Made by a program: the position numbers and the translations under genes
Part shown: positions 5,536 through 5,999 of the stretch, one piece after another
Position numbering within the stretch: the stretch's first letter is position 1
How the letters are laid out: each line of letters opens with the position of its first letter
The notes under the pieces: generated by a model
Seen by the model: only the letters and a program-made list of their open reading frames with translations
Told to the model about the DNA's origin: nothing
The model's database searches: none
Assembly (NCBI GenBank): GCA_003131925.1
Contig: PKWC01000157.1
Coordinates: 1-5,999 of the forward strand
Source of the DNA: Alphaproteobacteria bacterium
Lineage (GTDB): Bacteria; Pseudomonadota; Alphaproteobacteria; Micropepsales; Micropepsaceae
Direction: 5' to 3'
DNA: 5,999 nucleotides

Positions 5536-5999
5536 ATGACGGAGGTGGTCATCGTGTCCGGAGCACGCACGCCGGTCGGTTCGTTCAACGGCGCGTTTGC
5601 AGGCGTTCCGGCTCACGATCTGGGAAAGGTCGCCATTCAGAGCGCGCTGAGCCGGGCCAAAGTCGCGCCCGAGGAGGTATCGGAAGTCATTTTGGGCCAG
5701 GTCCTGACGGCTGCCCAAGGGCAAAATCCGGCACGCCAGGCGGCGGTCAATGCTGGAATCCCGGTCGAAACGCCGGGCTGGATCGTCAATCAGCTGTGCG
5801 GTTCGGGCCTTCGCGCGGTCGCGCTGGGTTGCCAGGCGATCATGATCGGCGATTCCGCAATCGTCCTGGCTGGCGGCCAGGAATCCATGAGCCAGGCGCC
5901 GCATGCGGCCTGGCTCCGAGGCGGCCAGAAGATGGGCGCGCTCGAGTTCACCGATACGATGCTGAAGGACGGGCTTTGGGATGCCTTCCACGGCTATCC
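5536..5999 (+). CDS. phaA: Acetyl-CoA acetyltransferase PhaA (3'-truncated by window edge)
   Basis: This biosynthetic thiolase condenses two acetyl-CoA to acetoacetyl-CoA, the first step of poly-3-hydroxybutyrate synthesis, in the cytoplasm. The frame runs off the right edge: 154 complete codons of a family usually about 390 long. The N-terminus has the family form (VVIVSGARTPVGSFNGAF). Residues 52-66 read ILGQVLTAAQGQNPA. The acyl-accepting nucleophile is Cys88 in NQLCGSGLRAVALG, and AGGQESMSQAPH at 112-123 is the next thiolase block. ATG 5536 gives exactly the usual thiolase start, with AGGA at 5519-5522 as a somewhat distant ribosome site; ATG 5526 is out of frame. The gene is divergent from phaR, and in related genomes the acetoacetyl-CoA reductase gene phaB usually follows, here beyond the window. 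A degradative thiolase for ketone bodies or fatty acids is possible, but the PhaR neighbour favours PHA synthesis. Confidence 0.96.
   Translation, partial: MTEVVIVSGARTPVGSFNGAFAGVPAHDLGKVAIQSALSRAKVAPEEVSEVILGQVLTAAQGQNPARQAAVNAGIPVETPGWIVNQLCGSGLRAVALGCQAIMIGDSAIVLAGGQESMSQAPHAAWLRGGQKMGALEFTDTMLKDGLWDAFHGY

Noticed and set aside
4982..5539. 185-codon plus-strand frame opposite phaR
   Set aside because: PhaR on the minus strand is unmistakable, and this frame shows only its mirrored composition.
5386..5991. 201-codon minus-strand frame opposite phaA
   Set aside because: The plus-strand thiolase with its active-site Cys88 motif explains this region; the antisense frame is a shadow.

Overview
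The window looks like the chromosome of a high-GC alphaproteobacterium, most likely of the Rhizobiales type. The basis is the divergent phaR / acetyl-CoA acetyltransferase pair, a DUF1223 protein directly after an aconitase gene, and the wording of those proteins. There is no tRNA, rRNA, CRISPR array, insertion sequence or phage gene, and most of the content is ordinary housekeeping. I cannot name the species.

Layout: (1) bases 1-1826, the C-terminal two thirds of aconitase AcnA, entering from the left edge; (2) 1965-2702, a secreted or periplasmic DUF1223 protein with a thioredoxin-like CxxC; (3) about 2908-4635, a soluble PAS - degenerate GGDEF - EAL protein, probably a c-di-GMP phosphodiesterase; (4) 4721-5332 on the minus strand, PhaR, the polyhydroxyalkanoate (PHA) regulator, convergent with the EAL gene; (5) 5536 to the right edge on the plus strand, the N-terminal 154 codons of acetyl-CoA acetyltransferase PhaA, divergent from phaR across a 203-base intergenic region with several GC-rich dyads.

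Functionally, aconitase (TCA cycle) and PhaA/PhaR (storage of acetyl-CoA as PHA) lie on two sides of acetyl-CoA use. The EAL protein adds a possible second-messenger input, but nothing in the sequence proves that it is wired to the PHA genes.

Two points deserve a second look. The aconitase reads and uses codons unlike its neighbours: it is actinobacterial in flavour through most of its length, with an alphaproteobacterial-looking last 60-70 residues, which suggests gene replacement or an assembly chimera. The GGDEF domain has lost its catalytic signature (AGNKL) but keeps a perfectly spaced RxxD I-site beside an EAL domain with all expected catalytic residues. I do not see a convincing wholly new system here.
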